DNA of 64,000 bases, from positions 1 to 64,000 of the forward strand of contig NZ_FNJR01000004.1 in the NCBI RefSeq assembly GCF_900104475.1. The letters run 5' to 3'. Every line of letters starts with the position of its first letter. Position 1 is the stretch's first letter. The position numbers and the translations under genes were made by a program. Source of the stretch: Actinopolyspora xinjiangensis. Lineage in GTDB: Bacteria; Actinomycetota; Actinomycetes; Mycobacteriales; Pseudonocardiaceae. Shown here in pieces: positions 53,323 to 62,448 of the stretch. The notes beneath the pieces are model-generated. The model saw nothing but the letters and a program-made list of their open reading frames with translations. It was not told the DNA's origin and did no database searches.

Positions 53323-55524
53323 CTACGAGACCTCCGACGCCGAGGCGCCCTCCCGCAGGAACTCGGTCATGTCGGCGGTTGACAGCGCCTCCGAGCAGAA
53401 AGGGCCGGAGCCGATGTCACAGCCCTGCTCCCGCCAGACCCGGGCCTGTCGCTCGGTGCGCAGGTCCGGCACCGCCAACGGGATGCCGCAGGAACGCACC
53501 AGGGGAATCATGCCACCGAGCGCCCGGAGTTCGGGGGATTCGAAAGTCTCGTCCTCCGCCGCGAGCTGGACCAGATCGGGCGCCAGCAGCACGGCGTGAG
53601 TGGGAAACCTCCGCAGGAAACGCAGCTCGGCGGGTGCGGCGCGGAACTCGTGCGCCGCGGTGCGTATCCCCGTCTCGGCCAGCGTAGCCACGTTGTCCGA
53701 GGCCTCGCCGCCGGTGCTCATCAGCGCCGTCATCGACATGCACAGCAGCAGCCAGCCCGCATCCGGCGAGTCGACCTCCTCGACGACACGCCGAACACCC
53801 GCCACCAGGTCGGGATCACGGGACTGGTTGGGGCTGAGCCCCACCACGAGGCGGTAGCGCAGCCCTTCGGCGTGCCACTCGGACAGCTGCCGCCAGGCGG
53901 TGCGCAGTACCCAGTCGCGCAGCGCCAGCGTGATCCCGGAGCGCTCCGCCAGGCGGAGGCAGTCGTCGTGCTCCAGCCTGGCGTGCTCCTCCGGTTGCCA
54001 GGCCAGTCGCGCCTCGACGGCCACGACCTCCCCGTCGGTCAACGACACCAGCGGCCGGTATCGGATCTCGAACTCCCCGAGTTCCAGGGCACCCGGCATC
54101 ACGGCGGCGAGCCTGGCCTCATCCAGTTCGATGGGAGCACGGTGCGGATCGAACACGGCCCACTGCCGCTTTCCCGCCTGCTCGGCGCTGCGCAGTGCCA
54201 CTTCGGCCGCCCACAGCATGTCGGTGGGGCTGCTGTCGCCCACCGAACGCTGTACGACGCCGATGCTGGCTGTGGGGGCGAGGCCGTTCCCGTTGATGTA
54301 GATCGGCTCGTCGAGCTCGGCGTTGATCATCTCTGCGAACTCGGCGATTCCCGGCGTGTCGGGGCGCTGCCGGAGCAGCACGGCGAACTCGGTACCGCCG
54401 ATGCGGGCGACCAATCCGTCCTCGCCCGCCACGAGTCCGAGCAGCCGGTTGCCGACCGACTGCACGATGCTGTCGCCGATCTCGTAGCCGAGCCCCTCGT
54501 TGATGAGCCCGAACCCGTCCAACCGCAGCTGGTAGAGGGTGAGTCTCTCGTTCGGGTCGAAGGCGCCGAGCGCACGTTCCAGTCGGGAGCGGAAGTGCTG
54601 CCGGTTGGGCAGGCCGGTGATCGAGTCGTGCAGCGTCTGGTAATAGAGCTGCTCCTGCAGGTCGTTGAGCTCCCGCAGGTCCTCGACCATCAACATGATC
54701 TGGTGAGGATCGCCCTCGGAATCGCGCAACACCGAGGCGGCGATGTAGGTCCACGCCCTGCTGCCGTCGGCCCGCACCAGGTTGCGGCGCTCGCGCAGCC
54801 CGCTGCGCTCTCCCCGAAGCAGCTCGGCGTACTCGGTGGTGACGACCTCCGGTTCAGCCGGGTCGAACAGCTCGGTCACGGTGGTGGAACGCAGCTCCCG
54901 CTCGCTGTAGCCGAGCGTTCGCTCCAACGCGGAATTGACCTCGACGAACTTGCCGTCGAGCTCGCAGATCCCCATGCCGATCGGTGTCGTGTTGAAAACC
55001 TCGCGGAAGCGGTCCTCGCTGGTGCGTAACCTGCGTTCGGCATCCAGTTTGGACCACAGTAGTGCCCGTTTGAGGGTTTCCTGCTGTTCGAGGGCACTGC
55101 CGCGATCGGCGTCGGCGTAACCGGAGGCCACGGAGGCCAGCATCGTCAGCACCTGGCGCGCGGACTCGTTCGAGGGGTCCGGCAGGAGGGTGCCGCACAG
55201 CAGTTCCAGACTGCGGGTGAGACTCTCCTCGCCGGTGGCGTGCAATCGGACCAGCCGGGTGCCCACCGAGTGCCCGGCGCTCTTGGCCCGTTCCGGTTCC
55301 CCGCTACCGTCCCTGAGGCCCTCGAGGATCAGCTCGATCAGCTCGTGGAGCTCGGACTCCAGCGCCTCGCGAGCCATCGGTATGTAGGAGGTGCGGCTCA
55401 GCCATCGCGCCCACCGCGTGGCCAGCTCCGCGCACCATCGCCCGCTCTCCCACATCGGCGCCCGCTCCTGTCGACCGGACTCGCCCCCTGCCGGGGCACC
55501 TCTGTCGGAACTCGCGCGGCTCAT
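53323..55524 (-). CDS. PAS-GGDEF-EAL protein with altered catalytic motifs
   Basis: 733 residues, soluble. An N-terminal helical region (1-170) is followed by a PAS domain (about 171-285), a GGDEF domain (296-460) and an EAL-like domain (470-720). The cyclase signature is GGTEF (376-380) instead of GGDEF or GGEEF, and the phosphodiesterase signature is EAR (504-506) instead of EAL; the DDFGTG-type metal motif is not recognisable either. The protein probably binds or senses cyclic di-GMP, or acts through protein contacts, rather than making or breaking it. ATG 55524 is chosen as the first start with a sensible N-terminus; no strong ribosome site is visible. Confidence 0.88.
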   Translation of the reverse strand: MSRASSDRGAPAGGESGRQERAPMWESGRWCAELATRWARWLSRTSYIPMAREALESELHELIELILEGLRDGSGEPERAKSAGHSVGTRLVRLHATGEESLTRSLELLCGTLLPDPSNESARQVLTMLASVASGYADADRGSALEQQETLKRALLWSKLDAERRLRTSEDRFREVFNTTPIGMGICELDGKFVEVNSALERTLGYSERELRSTTVTELFDPAEPEVVTTEYAELLRGERSGLRERRNLVRADGSRAWTYIAASVLRDSEGDPHQIMLMVEDLRELNDLQEQLYYQTLHDSITGLPNRQHFRSRLERALGAFDPNERLTLYQLRLDGFGLINEGLGYEIGDSIVQSVGNRLLGLVAGEDGLVARIGGTEFAVLLRQRPDTPGIAEFAEMINAELDEPIYINGNGLAPTASIGVVQRSVGDSSPTDMLWAAEVALRSAEQAGKRQWAVFDPHRAPIELDEARLAAVMPGALELGEFEIRYRPLVSLTDGEVVAVEARLAWQPEEHARLEHDDCLRLAERSGITLALRDWVLRTAWRQLSEWHAEGLRYRLVVGLSPNQSRDPDLVAGVRRVVEEVDSPDAGWLLLCMSMTALMSTGGEASDNVATLAETGIRTAAHEFRAAPAELRFLRRFPTHAVLLAPDLVQLAAEDETFESPELRALGGMIPLVRSCGIPLAVPDLRTERQARVWREQGCDIGSGPFCSEALSTADMTEFLREGASASEVS

Positions 55525-55659
55525 CTCATCAATCCCACGTTCAGGGTATTTACTTCCGGAAGTGAGCAGGCTATCGCAACGGTACGTATTTCGGCAGTCC
55601 GCCTGACCCACATGGTCCACTCCCCGACGACAGAATCACGCGGAGATACTCCGGGATCA

Positions 55660-56466
55660 TCACTTCTTGTAGCCGACGCCCGCGTAGATCTGTGAGGCTC
55701 CGGGAACGTCGGCGTGCGATTCGTCCTCCGGACGCCACAGCGCTGTACCGACCACGCCCGGCTCGAGCAGCTCGAATCCCTCGAACAGTTCCGTGATCTC
55801 GGGACGGGAGCGGGGATGAATCGGATCGGCGCTCTGCCGCATCACCTCGGATACCTCCCGCATCTCCCGCGGCCTTATGTCGGCGGTGAAGTGCGAGACG
55901 GCCAGATAACTCCCCGCCGGTAACGCCTCCCTGTAACGACGCATGACTTCCACCGGGTTGTGCTCGGGAGCGGCGAAGTGCAGTACTCCCACCATCAACA
56001 GCCCGACGGGCCGGGAGAGATCCAGTAGTTTCGCGGTACGCGGATGGCCGAACACTCCTTCCGGGTCGAGCAGGTCGGCCTGCAGCATGACCGCGTTCGG
56101 ATCGTCCCGCAGCAACAACTCGCTGTGGGCCACGGCGACGGGCTCATTGTCCACGTAGACCACCTTGGAGTCCGGGTCCACCTCCCGCGCGATCTCGTGC
56201 ACGTTGCCGACCGTGGGAATACCCGAACCGATGTCGATGAACTGCCGGATACCGGCCTCGCCGAGAGTGAGTACCGCGCGCCGCAGGAACGCGCGGTTGA
56301 GACGGGCGACGTGCCGTGCGCTCGGCAACGCCGCCAGGAACCTCTCGCCCAGCCTCCTGTCCGCAGCGAAATTGTGCGCACCCCCGAGCAGGTAATCGTA
56401 TATCCGTGCCGCGCTGGGGATCTCCTCGTCCACATCGCGCGGAAGCCACTCCGTCTGCTCCGTCAC
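55660..56466 (-). CDS. SAM-dependent methyltransferase, DUF574 type
   Basis: 268 residues, of the S-adenosyl-methyltransferase family that is numerous in actinomycetes. Motifs: SAARIYDYLLGGAHNFAADR at the N-terminus, FIDIGSGIPTVGNVHEIA for SAM binding, YVDNEPVAVAHSE, and VGVLHFAAPEHNP. Substrate unknown. GTG 56466 (or the neighbouring GTG 56469) follows AAGGGGG; the 63 codons of open frame upstream have no family match. It is the next gene upstream of the PAS-GGDEF-EAL gene, with 135 bases between. Confidence 0.9.
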   Translation of the reverse strand: MTEQTEWLPRDVDEEIPSAARIYDYLLGGAHNFAADRRLGERFLAALPSARHVARLNRAFLRRAVLTLGEAGIRQFIDIGSGIPTVGNVHEIAREVDPDSKVVYVDNEPVAVAHSELLLRDDPNAVMLQADLLDPEGVFGHPRTAKLLDLSRPVGLLMVGVLHFAAPEHNPVEVMRRYREALPAGSYLAVSHFTADIRPREMREVSEVMRQSADPIHPRSRPEITELFEGFELLEPGVVGTALWRPEDESHADVPGASQIYAGVGYKK

Positions 56467-56670
56467 CACGCCCCCTTGCCGATTCGTTCGCGTGCACACG
56501 AGATTACTGGGTGACCCGGACATCGCGAACCTCGCACCGGAAACGCGGAAACACCGGCGACCGCCCGCGTCCGCCCGGACGGCGAACGATCGGTTCCACG
56601 GGAACGGAGCATCGTCACAGTGACGATGCTCGTCCAACCGGACCTCGGTTGACAACCGGAAGCAGGAAGA

Positions 56671-57375
56671 TCACCAGAACCGGAACGGACTTGCCAGCAG
56701 CCAGTTCGCCCCCAGGACCAGCGCGCCGAGCGCGATCAGCGACCACAGCGACATCCAGAGCACCGCGGGAGCTCCGGTCAGCCGAGCGAGCTGGTCGGCA
56801 TCGGAGTCGCCCGCCCTCCCCCGACGACGCTTGCCGGACAGCTCGAACAACGGGCGAACACCCCCCAACAGCAGGAACCACCCGAGCAACCGCGCGCACA
56901 ACAACCGGATCTCGGGATCGGCCCACCAGGAGACGACGAACAGCGCGGCTCCGGTCAGCAGTACGGACAGCAGTCCGTAAAGATTGCGCAGCGCAACGAG
57001 CAGCAACGCCAGCGCCACCACGGAAGCGCGCAGCAACAGCGTCACCCGATCGACGGAAACCAGCCACGCCGCCATCAGACCGAGCAACGAGACCGCCGGG
57101 TAACCGGCGAACAACGTGAGGACCATGCCGGGGCCGCGTGACGGACCGGTGGAAACGGTCAGCCCCGAGGTGTCCGAATGCAACCTGATCCCGTTGAGCC
57201 TGCGACCGCTGAGCAGCGCGACGAGCGCGTGCCCGCCCTCGTGCGCGATGGTGACCACGTTGCGCAGCACTCCCCAGCTCACCCGATAGGAGATCAGAGC
57301 GAGCGCCACCAGCGCGACCATCGAGGCGGGCAGTGCCCCGAGGAAGTCGGGAACCGACCTGACGACTTCTTCCAC
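56671..57375 (-). CDS. M50B-like membrane peptidase family protein
   Basis: 234 residues with several membrane helices. The zinc motif HEGGHALVALLSG follows the first helix, as in the actinobacterial M50B-like family, and a polar loop with an R-rich tail precedes the last helix. The usual distant aspartate ligand of site-2 proteases is not obvious, so activity is uncertain. GTG 57375 has AGGAGGG eight bases ahead, which decides the start against the longer frame. Confidence 0.83.
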   Translation of the reverse strand: MEEVVRSVPDFLGALPASMVALVALALISYRVSWGVLRNVVTIAHEGGHALVALLSGRRLNGIRLHSDTSGLTVSTGPSRGPGMVLTLFAGYPAVSLLGLMAAWLVSVDRVTLLLRASVVALALLLVALRNLYGLLSVLLTGAALFVVSWWADPEIRLLCARLLGWFLLLGGVRPLFELSGKRRRGRAGDSDADQLARLTGAPAVLWMSLWSLIALGALVLGANWLLASPFRFW

Positions 57376-57526
57376 AGCGGACCCTCCTGCGCTTCGGGGC
57401 ACTACCGCCCGCCGTCCCCGTTCACGAGAGTCACCACGAGTAGTCGACGGGTGGTGAGACCACACCGGCGACACGGCGACCGGCTCGCGGAAACCCCGCA
57501 CGGACACCGACGGCGGGAAACAACGT

Positions 57527-58327
57527 TCAGCCGGGCCCGGGAGTTTTTCCACTCGTCAGGGACTCCGCCGGGGTCCGCTCCTCCGGCCATCGCGAACCCA
57601 GCACTCGATGCCCCAGCAGAGTTCCGCCGACGACAGCGGCCGGAACGACCACGAGCTGGGCCACCGGTATCAGGCACAGCAGGTACGTCGGTACCGCGAA
57701 CCCGAGCACCGTGCGCCGGTGGCGCCACAGTATCCGGTGGCGTCCGCCCACCGTCGTCCCCCGCCGCTGGAACACCGGACCGGTCAGTTCCAGGGCGATC
57801 AGCCACCCGCCGAAGAGCAGCCCCACCACCGGCACGACGGTCTGGCCCAGCAACGGCACGAACCCGAGCGCGAACAGGACCACCGCACCGACCACACCGA
57901 CACAGACCAACCGCAGGGCATCGGCCAGCCCCCGCCACAGCAGGCGCACCCCACCCGCCCCGTCACCGTCGTCAGCGAGGCCGCGTTCCCGCTCGGTGCG
58001 TTCGGCGATGTGGTCGTAGAAGGGGCCCCCGATCAGCAGCGTCAGGGCTATGAACGACACCGAGCCGAGCAGCACCGCCCCGGCGACCAGCGTGATGGCC
58101 AGCAGAAGCCGCAACGAACGACGCCACCACCACGACCACTCGTCGGCGAACGGGGTCAGCCAGCTCGCGACGTCCCCGCTGTGGAGGGCGAGCACGACGA
58201 CGCAGGTGAGCAGCAACAGACTGCTGAGCAGCGCGGGGACCCCGCCCAGCAGCAACATCCGCGGCGAGCGGACGATGCTGGTGAATCCGCTCCCGAGATC
58301 ACGGAACCCGGCGGACATCTCGTTCAT
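57527..58327 (-). CDS. EI24/CysZ-like membrane protein
   Basis: 266 residues with four or more hydrophobic helices. The pattern IGGPFYDHIAERTERE, with a long charged loop and later FVPLLGQTVVPVVGLLFGGW, matches the EI24/CysZ family; CysZ proteins pass sulfate, but members in actinomycetes are uncharacterised. ATG 58327 (MNEMSAG) or ATG 58318 are both possible. No sulfate genes lie nearby. Confidence 0.85.
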   Translation of the reverse strand: MNEMSAGFRDLGSGFTSIVRSPRMLLLGGVPALLSSLLLLTCVVVLALHSGDVASWLTPFADEWSWWWRRSLRLLLAITLVAGAVLLGSVSFIALTLLIGGPFYDHIAERTERERGLADDGDGAGGVRLLWRGLADALRLVCVGVVGAVVLFALGFVPLLGQTVVPVVGLLFGGWLIALELTGPVFQRRGTTVGGRHRILWRHRRTVLGFAVPTYLLCLIPVAQLVVVPAAVVGGTLLGHRVLGSRWPEERTPAESLTSGKTPGPG

Positions 58328-58570
58328 CAGGTACGGACCTCGAAAGTGGACGGCGTTTGTCCCCCACGATCCTATGGGAACTCGTCCGATCGGTGGATGC
58401 GGTGGCTGCCACCCCGGGGCCCGACCCGGCGGTGGCACGCGGCGACGACGGTGCGACACCGGCGGGCAGCCTCTCGAACTCCTCGCCGCACCGGTATCAC
58501 GCCGAACGGCACGCCTCCCACTGCCGGTCGCGGCGTTCCCGGCCGCGAGTGACCCGTCGCAGATTCCGCC

Positions 58571-58589
58571 CCGCCCTGAGGCAGGGCGG
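58571..58589 (-). terminator. Second hairpin after the PDH operon
   Basis: CCGCCCTG/CAGGGCGG, eight exact pairs and a three-base loop (58571-58578 with 58582-58589). It backs up the hairpin closer to the gene. Confidence 0.5.
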
Positions 58590-58604
58590 CCACGGCGGTG
58601 GAAG

Positions 58605-58642
58605 CGGTTCTCCGCCGTCGCGGCGAACCCGGCGGAGAACCG
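58605..58642 (-). terminator. Terminator hairpin of the PDH operon
   Basis: CGGTTCTCCGCC (58605-58616) pairs exactly with GGCGGAGAACCG (58631-58642), with a 14-base loop, six bases beyond the E2 stop. Confidence 0.65.
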
Positions 58643-58648
58643 GCGAAA

Positions 58649-59938
58649 TCAGGCGATGATCCGGATGGGATCCTGCAGCAGCGAGGTGAGCTGCTGCATG
58701 AACACGGCGCCCACGGCGCCATCCACCGCGCGGTGGTCGGCGGACAGGGTCATGCGCATCATCTTGCGCACCACGAACTCGCCGTCCTGAACCTGCACCT
58801 CCTCACGGGTCGCACCGACGGCGAGAATGGCGGCCTCCGGCGGGTTGATGACCGCGGAGAACTCCTCGATGCCGAACATGCCCAGGTTGGACACGCTGAA
58901 GGTGCTCCCCGACATCTCGTCCGGCTTGAGTTTGCCGTCCCTGGCTCGCTCGGCCTTCTCCTTGCCCTCGGCGGCGATCTCCGAGACGCTCTTGCGATCG
59001 GCGTCGGGGATGACCGGCACGACCAGTCCCGAGTCCAGCGCCACGGCGACACCGAGGTGGACCCGCTTGTGCTGGAACAGCTTCTCGTCCCGGAACGAGA
59101 CGTTGACCGAGGGGTTGGCGCGCAGGGCGGTGGCGCAGGCCTTGACCACCAGGTCGTTCACGCTGACCTTCGGTCCCCCCGAAGCCTGCAGCCGCTCGTT
59201 GAGGTCGGCGCGGAACGAGACCAGGTCGGTGACGTCGACGGCGCTGGTCAGGTAGAAGTGCGGCGCCTGCTGCTTGCTCTCGGTCAGCCGCCGGGCCGTG
59301 ACCTTGCGGATGTTGCTCAGCGGGATCTCCTCGAGTTCCGGATCCCGCTGCTCGGCTTCCGAACGCTCGGCGGGACGCGACTCGGGCGCCTGCGACCGCC
59401 GCTGCTCCGCACCACCGGCGGCCTCGGCGGCGGCCTCGATGTCGACCCGGATGATGCGCCCGCCTGGGCCGGTGCCGGTCACGGTGGAGAGGTCCACCCC
59501 CTTCTCCCTGGCGACGGCACGCGCGAGCGGGGATGCCTTGGGGCGACCGTGCGGCTCGGCTCCGGACTCGGCCGGGGAAGCGGCCGCGGGGCGAGGCGCG
59601 GCCTCCGCCGCCGCGGAGTCGGCGCTCGCCCCGGCCTCTCCGGAACCAGTCGACGATTCCTGTGCATCGCTTTCGGAGGGTCCGGCCGCCGCGGCGGCCC
59701 CCGAACCGTCCCCCATCAGCCCGATGGGGACGCCGATGGGCACGGTCTCCCCCTCGCCGACGAGGATCTTCTCCAGCACCCCGTCGTCGTAGGCCTCCAT
59801 CTCCATGACGGCTTTGTCCGTCTCGATCTCGGCCACGACGTCGCCGCGGTTGATCTGGTCACCCACCTGCTTGTGCCAGGTGGAGATAACGCCTTCCTCC
59901 ATCGTGTCGGAAAGGCGCGGCATGTGAATCTCGGTCAT
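58649..59938 (-). CDS. Dihydrolipoamide acyltransferase (E2), PDH type
   Basis: 429 residues in three parts: an N-terminal lipoyl domain with the lipoyl-lysine in IETDKAVMEMEA, an alanine-rich linker, the E3/E1-binding domain (ASPLARAVAREKGVDL, then GTGPGGRIIRVD), and the catalytic domain with SADHRAVDGA, the HRxxDG site. The substrate is pyruvate, branched-chain ketoacids or acetoin depending on the E1; the E1-alpha here looks most like pyruvate dehydrogenase. Last gene of the lpd-E1a-E1b-E2 operon. Confidence 0.92.
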   Translation of the reverse strand: MTEIHMPRLSDTMEEGVISTWHKQVGDQINRGDVVAEIETDKAVMEMEAYDDGVLEKILVGEGETVPIGVPIGLMGDGSGAAAAAGPSESDAQESSTGSGEAGASADSAAAEAAPRPAAASPAESGAEPHGRPKASPLARAVAREKGVDLSTVTGTGPGGRIIRVDIEAAAEAAGGAEQRRSQAPESRPAERSEAEQRDPELEEIPLSNIRKVTARRLTESKQQAPHFYLTSAVDVTDLVSFRADLNERLQASGGPKVSVNDLVVKACATALRANPSVNVSFRDEKLFQHKRVHLGVAVALDSGLVVPVIPDADRKSVSEIAAEGKEKAERARDGKLKPDEMSGSTFSVSNLGMFGIEEFSAVINPPEAAILAVGATREEVQVQDGEFVVRKMMRMTLSADHRAVDGAVGAVFMQQLTSLLQDPIRIIA

Positions 59939-60060
59939 GGTCTTCCTCGGATCCTGGTGGTCCGGCTCACCCCGGTCCCGTCTCGAACGAGCTCCGCCGG
60001 TGCTTTCCCTCGGTCATCGGAGCGATTCCGAGGTGAGCCTGCGCCTTGCTGCGGGGTGTG

Positions 60061-61053
60061 TCAGCGACGGTGTCCGACCGCCTCCAGCGTCTGCCGCACC
60101 GCGGTGTTGAGCGACTCGGCGGAGGGCAGCGCCGCGCGTTCCAGTGGCTTGGCGTACGGCAGCGGAACCTCGGCGGCGGCGACGCGACGGACCGGGGCGT
60201 CGAGGTAGTCGAAAGCGCCGTCGGAGATGGAGGCCGCGATCTCCGCACCGACACCGTAAGTCAGCCAGTCGTCCTCGGCGATCACGGCGCATCCGGTCTT
60301 ACGGACGGATTCCACCAGGGTCTCGCGGTCCAGCGGACGGAGGCTGCGCAGGTCGATCACCTCGGCGGAGACACCCTCCTCGCTCAGCTGGTCGGCGACC
60401 TGGGTGGCCACTGTGGCCATGCGCGAGTACCCGATGATGGTGATGTCACTGCCGACCCGGGTGACGCCGGCCTTTCCGATCTCGGCGGGCGGGGCGTCCT
60501 CGGGAACCTCGCCCTTGGTGTTGTAGAGCGCGAGGTTCTCCAGGAACAGCACCGGATCGTTGTCGGCGAGCGACGCCTTCAGCAGCGCCCGGGCATCGGC
60601 GGGAGTACTCGGCGCGACGACCTTCAGACCGGGGACGAACGCGTAGTACAGCTCGATGTTCTGCGAGTGGGTCGCCCCCAGCTGCTGCCCACCCCCACCG
60701 GGGGTGCGTAGCACCATCGGGGCGCTGGACTGGCCACCGAACATGCCGTAGATCTTCGCGGCGTGGTTGACGATCTGGTCCAACGCCAGCAGCGAGAAGT
60801 TGATCGTCATCAGCTCGACGACCGGACGCAGCCCCAGCATCGCGGCTCCCACCGCGGCACCGACGAAGCCCTCCTCGGCGATCGGGGTGTCGCGCACCCG
60901 CTTCTCGCCGAACTCCTCGAGCAGGCCGGCGGTGATCTTGTAGGAGCCCTCGAAGACTCCGATCTCTTCTCCGATGAGGAAGACGTTCTCGTCGGAGAGC
61001 ATTTCCTCGCGCAGCGTGTCGTGCAGCGCTTGCCGATAGGTGATGACGGCCAA
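60061..61053 (-). CDS. Pyruvate dehydrogenase-type E1 beta subunit
   Basis: 330 residues, transketolase-like pyrimidine-binding fold. Segments include NVFLIGEEIGVFEGSYKITA, DTPIAEEGFVGAAVGAAM and APMVLRTPGGGG, and the C-terminal DLRSLRPLDRETLVESVRKT. It pairs with the alpha subunit as an alpha2-beta2 enzyme. The start codon is TTG 61053 with GGAG eight bases ahead. Gaps of about 130 bases separate it from both neighbours in the operon; a GGGGCCGC hairpin (61084-61103) lies upstream. Confidence 0.93.
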   Translation of the reverse strand: MAVITYRQALHDTLREEMLSDENVFLIGEEIGVFEGSYKITAGLLEEFGEKRVRDTPIAEEGFVGAAVGAAMLGLRPVVELMTINFSLLALDQIVNHAAKIYGMFGGQSSAPMVLRTPGGGGQQLGATHSQNIELYYAFVPGLKVVAPSTPADARALLKASLADNDPVLFLENLALYNTKGEVPEDAPPAEIGKAGVTRVGSDITIIGYSRMATVATQVADQLSEEGVSAEVIDLRSLRPLDRETLVESVRKTGCAVIAEDDWLTYGVGAEIAASISDGAFDYLDAPVRRVAAAEVPLPYAKPLERAALPSAESLNTAVRQTLEAVGHRR

Positions 61054-61187
61054 CGGTCTATCTCCTGGACATGGTCGCGCCGTGGGGCCGCTCGCGCGGC
61101 CCCGGCGCCTCGTGGCGGGGTGTGATTCGATGGTTCGCTCTCGCGAGAGGGCCGGGGGACCGTCGCGCGAGTTCGGGACTGTCCCCG

Positions 61188-62306
61188 TCAGAAGACGGGA
61201 TCGGCCGGCAGCCTTCGGGAGTCGTTGGCGACCGGGGTGGCGTAGGTGTAGTCGAACAGGGTGGCCGGGTCCGGGTGCGGACTGTCGTCGGCGAAAGCCA
61301 CGGCGGCGTCCACATCGGCCTGTACCGCGCGCTCGATCTCGGCGGCGCCGTCCTCGTCGAGCACACCCGCCGAGATCAGCTGGGAACGGAACGTCGCGAC
61401 CGGGTCGGCCTCCCGCGCGGCCTCGGCGTCCTCGGCACTGCGGTACTTCGCCGGATCGACGACCGAGTGGCCCTTCATCCGGTGGCTGACCGCCTCCAGC
61501 ATGGCCGGCTCACCGGTTTTCCTGGCGTGTTCGACCAGTCGACCGGCCGCCTCCTGGACGGCCACCACGTCGTTGCCGTCGACCCGCTCACCGTGCATGC
61601 GGTAGGCGACCGCACGCTTGTACAGCTCGGACTCCGCGGAGGACATGTCCACCGTGGTTCCCATGCCCAGATAGTTGTTGATCACCACGAACACCACGGG
61701 CAGGTTCCACAGCGCCGCGATGTTCATCGACTCGTGGAAGGCACCGATGTTGGTCGTACCGTCGCCCATCTGGCACATCACGACCTCGTCGCCGCCCCGG
61801 TAGTCGATGGCGAGCGCGGCGCCGGTGGCCAGCGGAATCTGCCCTCCGACGATGCCGTAACCGCCGAGCAGCCCCACCTCGGTGTCGAACATGTGCATGG
61901 AGCCGCCCAGCCCCTTGGAGGTCCCGGTGGTGCGGCCGTACAGCTCGGCCATCACCCTGCCGGGCTCGATCCCCTTGGCGATGGCGTAACCGTGCTCCCG
62001 GTAGTTGGTGAAGAGGTAGTCGGAACGGCGCAGCGCACTCATGAGCCCGACCACCGTGGCTTCCTCACCCAAATTGAGGTGGCAGTAACCACCGACCTTG
62101 GCCTGGGTGTAGCCCTGTGCGGCGCGTTCCTCGAACCGCCGGATGAGACTCATCTGCCGAAAGTAGTCACGCAGGGTTTCCTGGGACTCGGAACCCAACG
62201 CGGTATTCCCCTGACGCTGCTGCACCCGATTGCCGCCCGAACGGGTGCCGCGGCGGCTCTTCGATCCGGAGCTTGCCGGCTTGCTACGGGTAGCGGTCTC
62301 CGCCAT
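61188..62306 (-). CDS. Pyruvate dehydrogenase-type E1 alpha subunit
   Basis: 372 residues. The thiamine diphosphate motif GDGTTNIGAFHESMNIAALW, closing with VVINN, is intact. YREHGYAIAKG, LGGSMHMFD and HRMKGHSVVDPAKYRS match pyruvate dehydrogenase E1-alpha rather than the branched-chain type. The first 35 residues are basic and probably disordered. ATG 62306 has AAGGGGA ahead. Most actinomycetes use a single-chain AceE for pyruvate, so a two-subunit complex is likely an extra or alternative enzyme; acetoin dehydrogenase cannot be ruled out. Confidence 0.92.
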   Translation of the reverse strand: MAETATRSKPASSGSKSRRGTRSGGNRVQQRQGNTALGSESQETLRDYFRQMSLIRRFEERAAQGYTQAKVGGYCHLNLGEEATVVGLMSALRRSDYLFTNYREHGYAIAKGIEPGRVMAELYGRTTGTSKGLGGSMHMFDTEVGLLGGYGIVGGQIPLATGAALAIDYRGGDEVVMCQMGDGTTNIGAFHESMNIAALWNLPVVFVVINNYLGMGTTVDMSSAESELYKRAVAYRMHGERVDGNDVVAVQEAAGRLVEHARKTGEPAMLEAVSHRMKGHSVVDPAKYRSAEDAEAAREADPVATFRSQLISAGVLDEDGAAEIERAVQADVDAAVAFADDSPHPDPATLFDYTYATPVANDSRRLPADPVF

Positions 62307-62448
62307 GAGAGATCCCCTTTTTCGAGTGGGTGGTTGCGGCGTCGCTGCGACCGGGGACGACGCGGTGCGTGCGAGGACGGTCGGACGCCGATGCCTTGGT
62401 GCGGTCCCGCCCGGGGAGGCGGGACCGAGTTCGGGAGCTCCGCCGCGC

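Larger units (their letters stand above)
58328..58648. other. Gap between EI24-like gene and the PDH operon
   Basis: 321 bases. The right part holds the PDH operon terminator hairpins at 58571-58589 and 58605-58642. The left part must hold the promoter of the EI24-like gene, but no convincing -10/-35 pair was seen. Confidence 0.5.
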
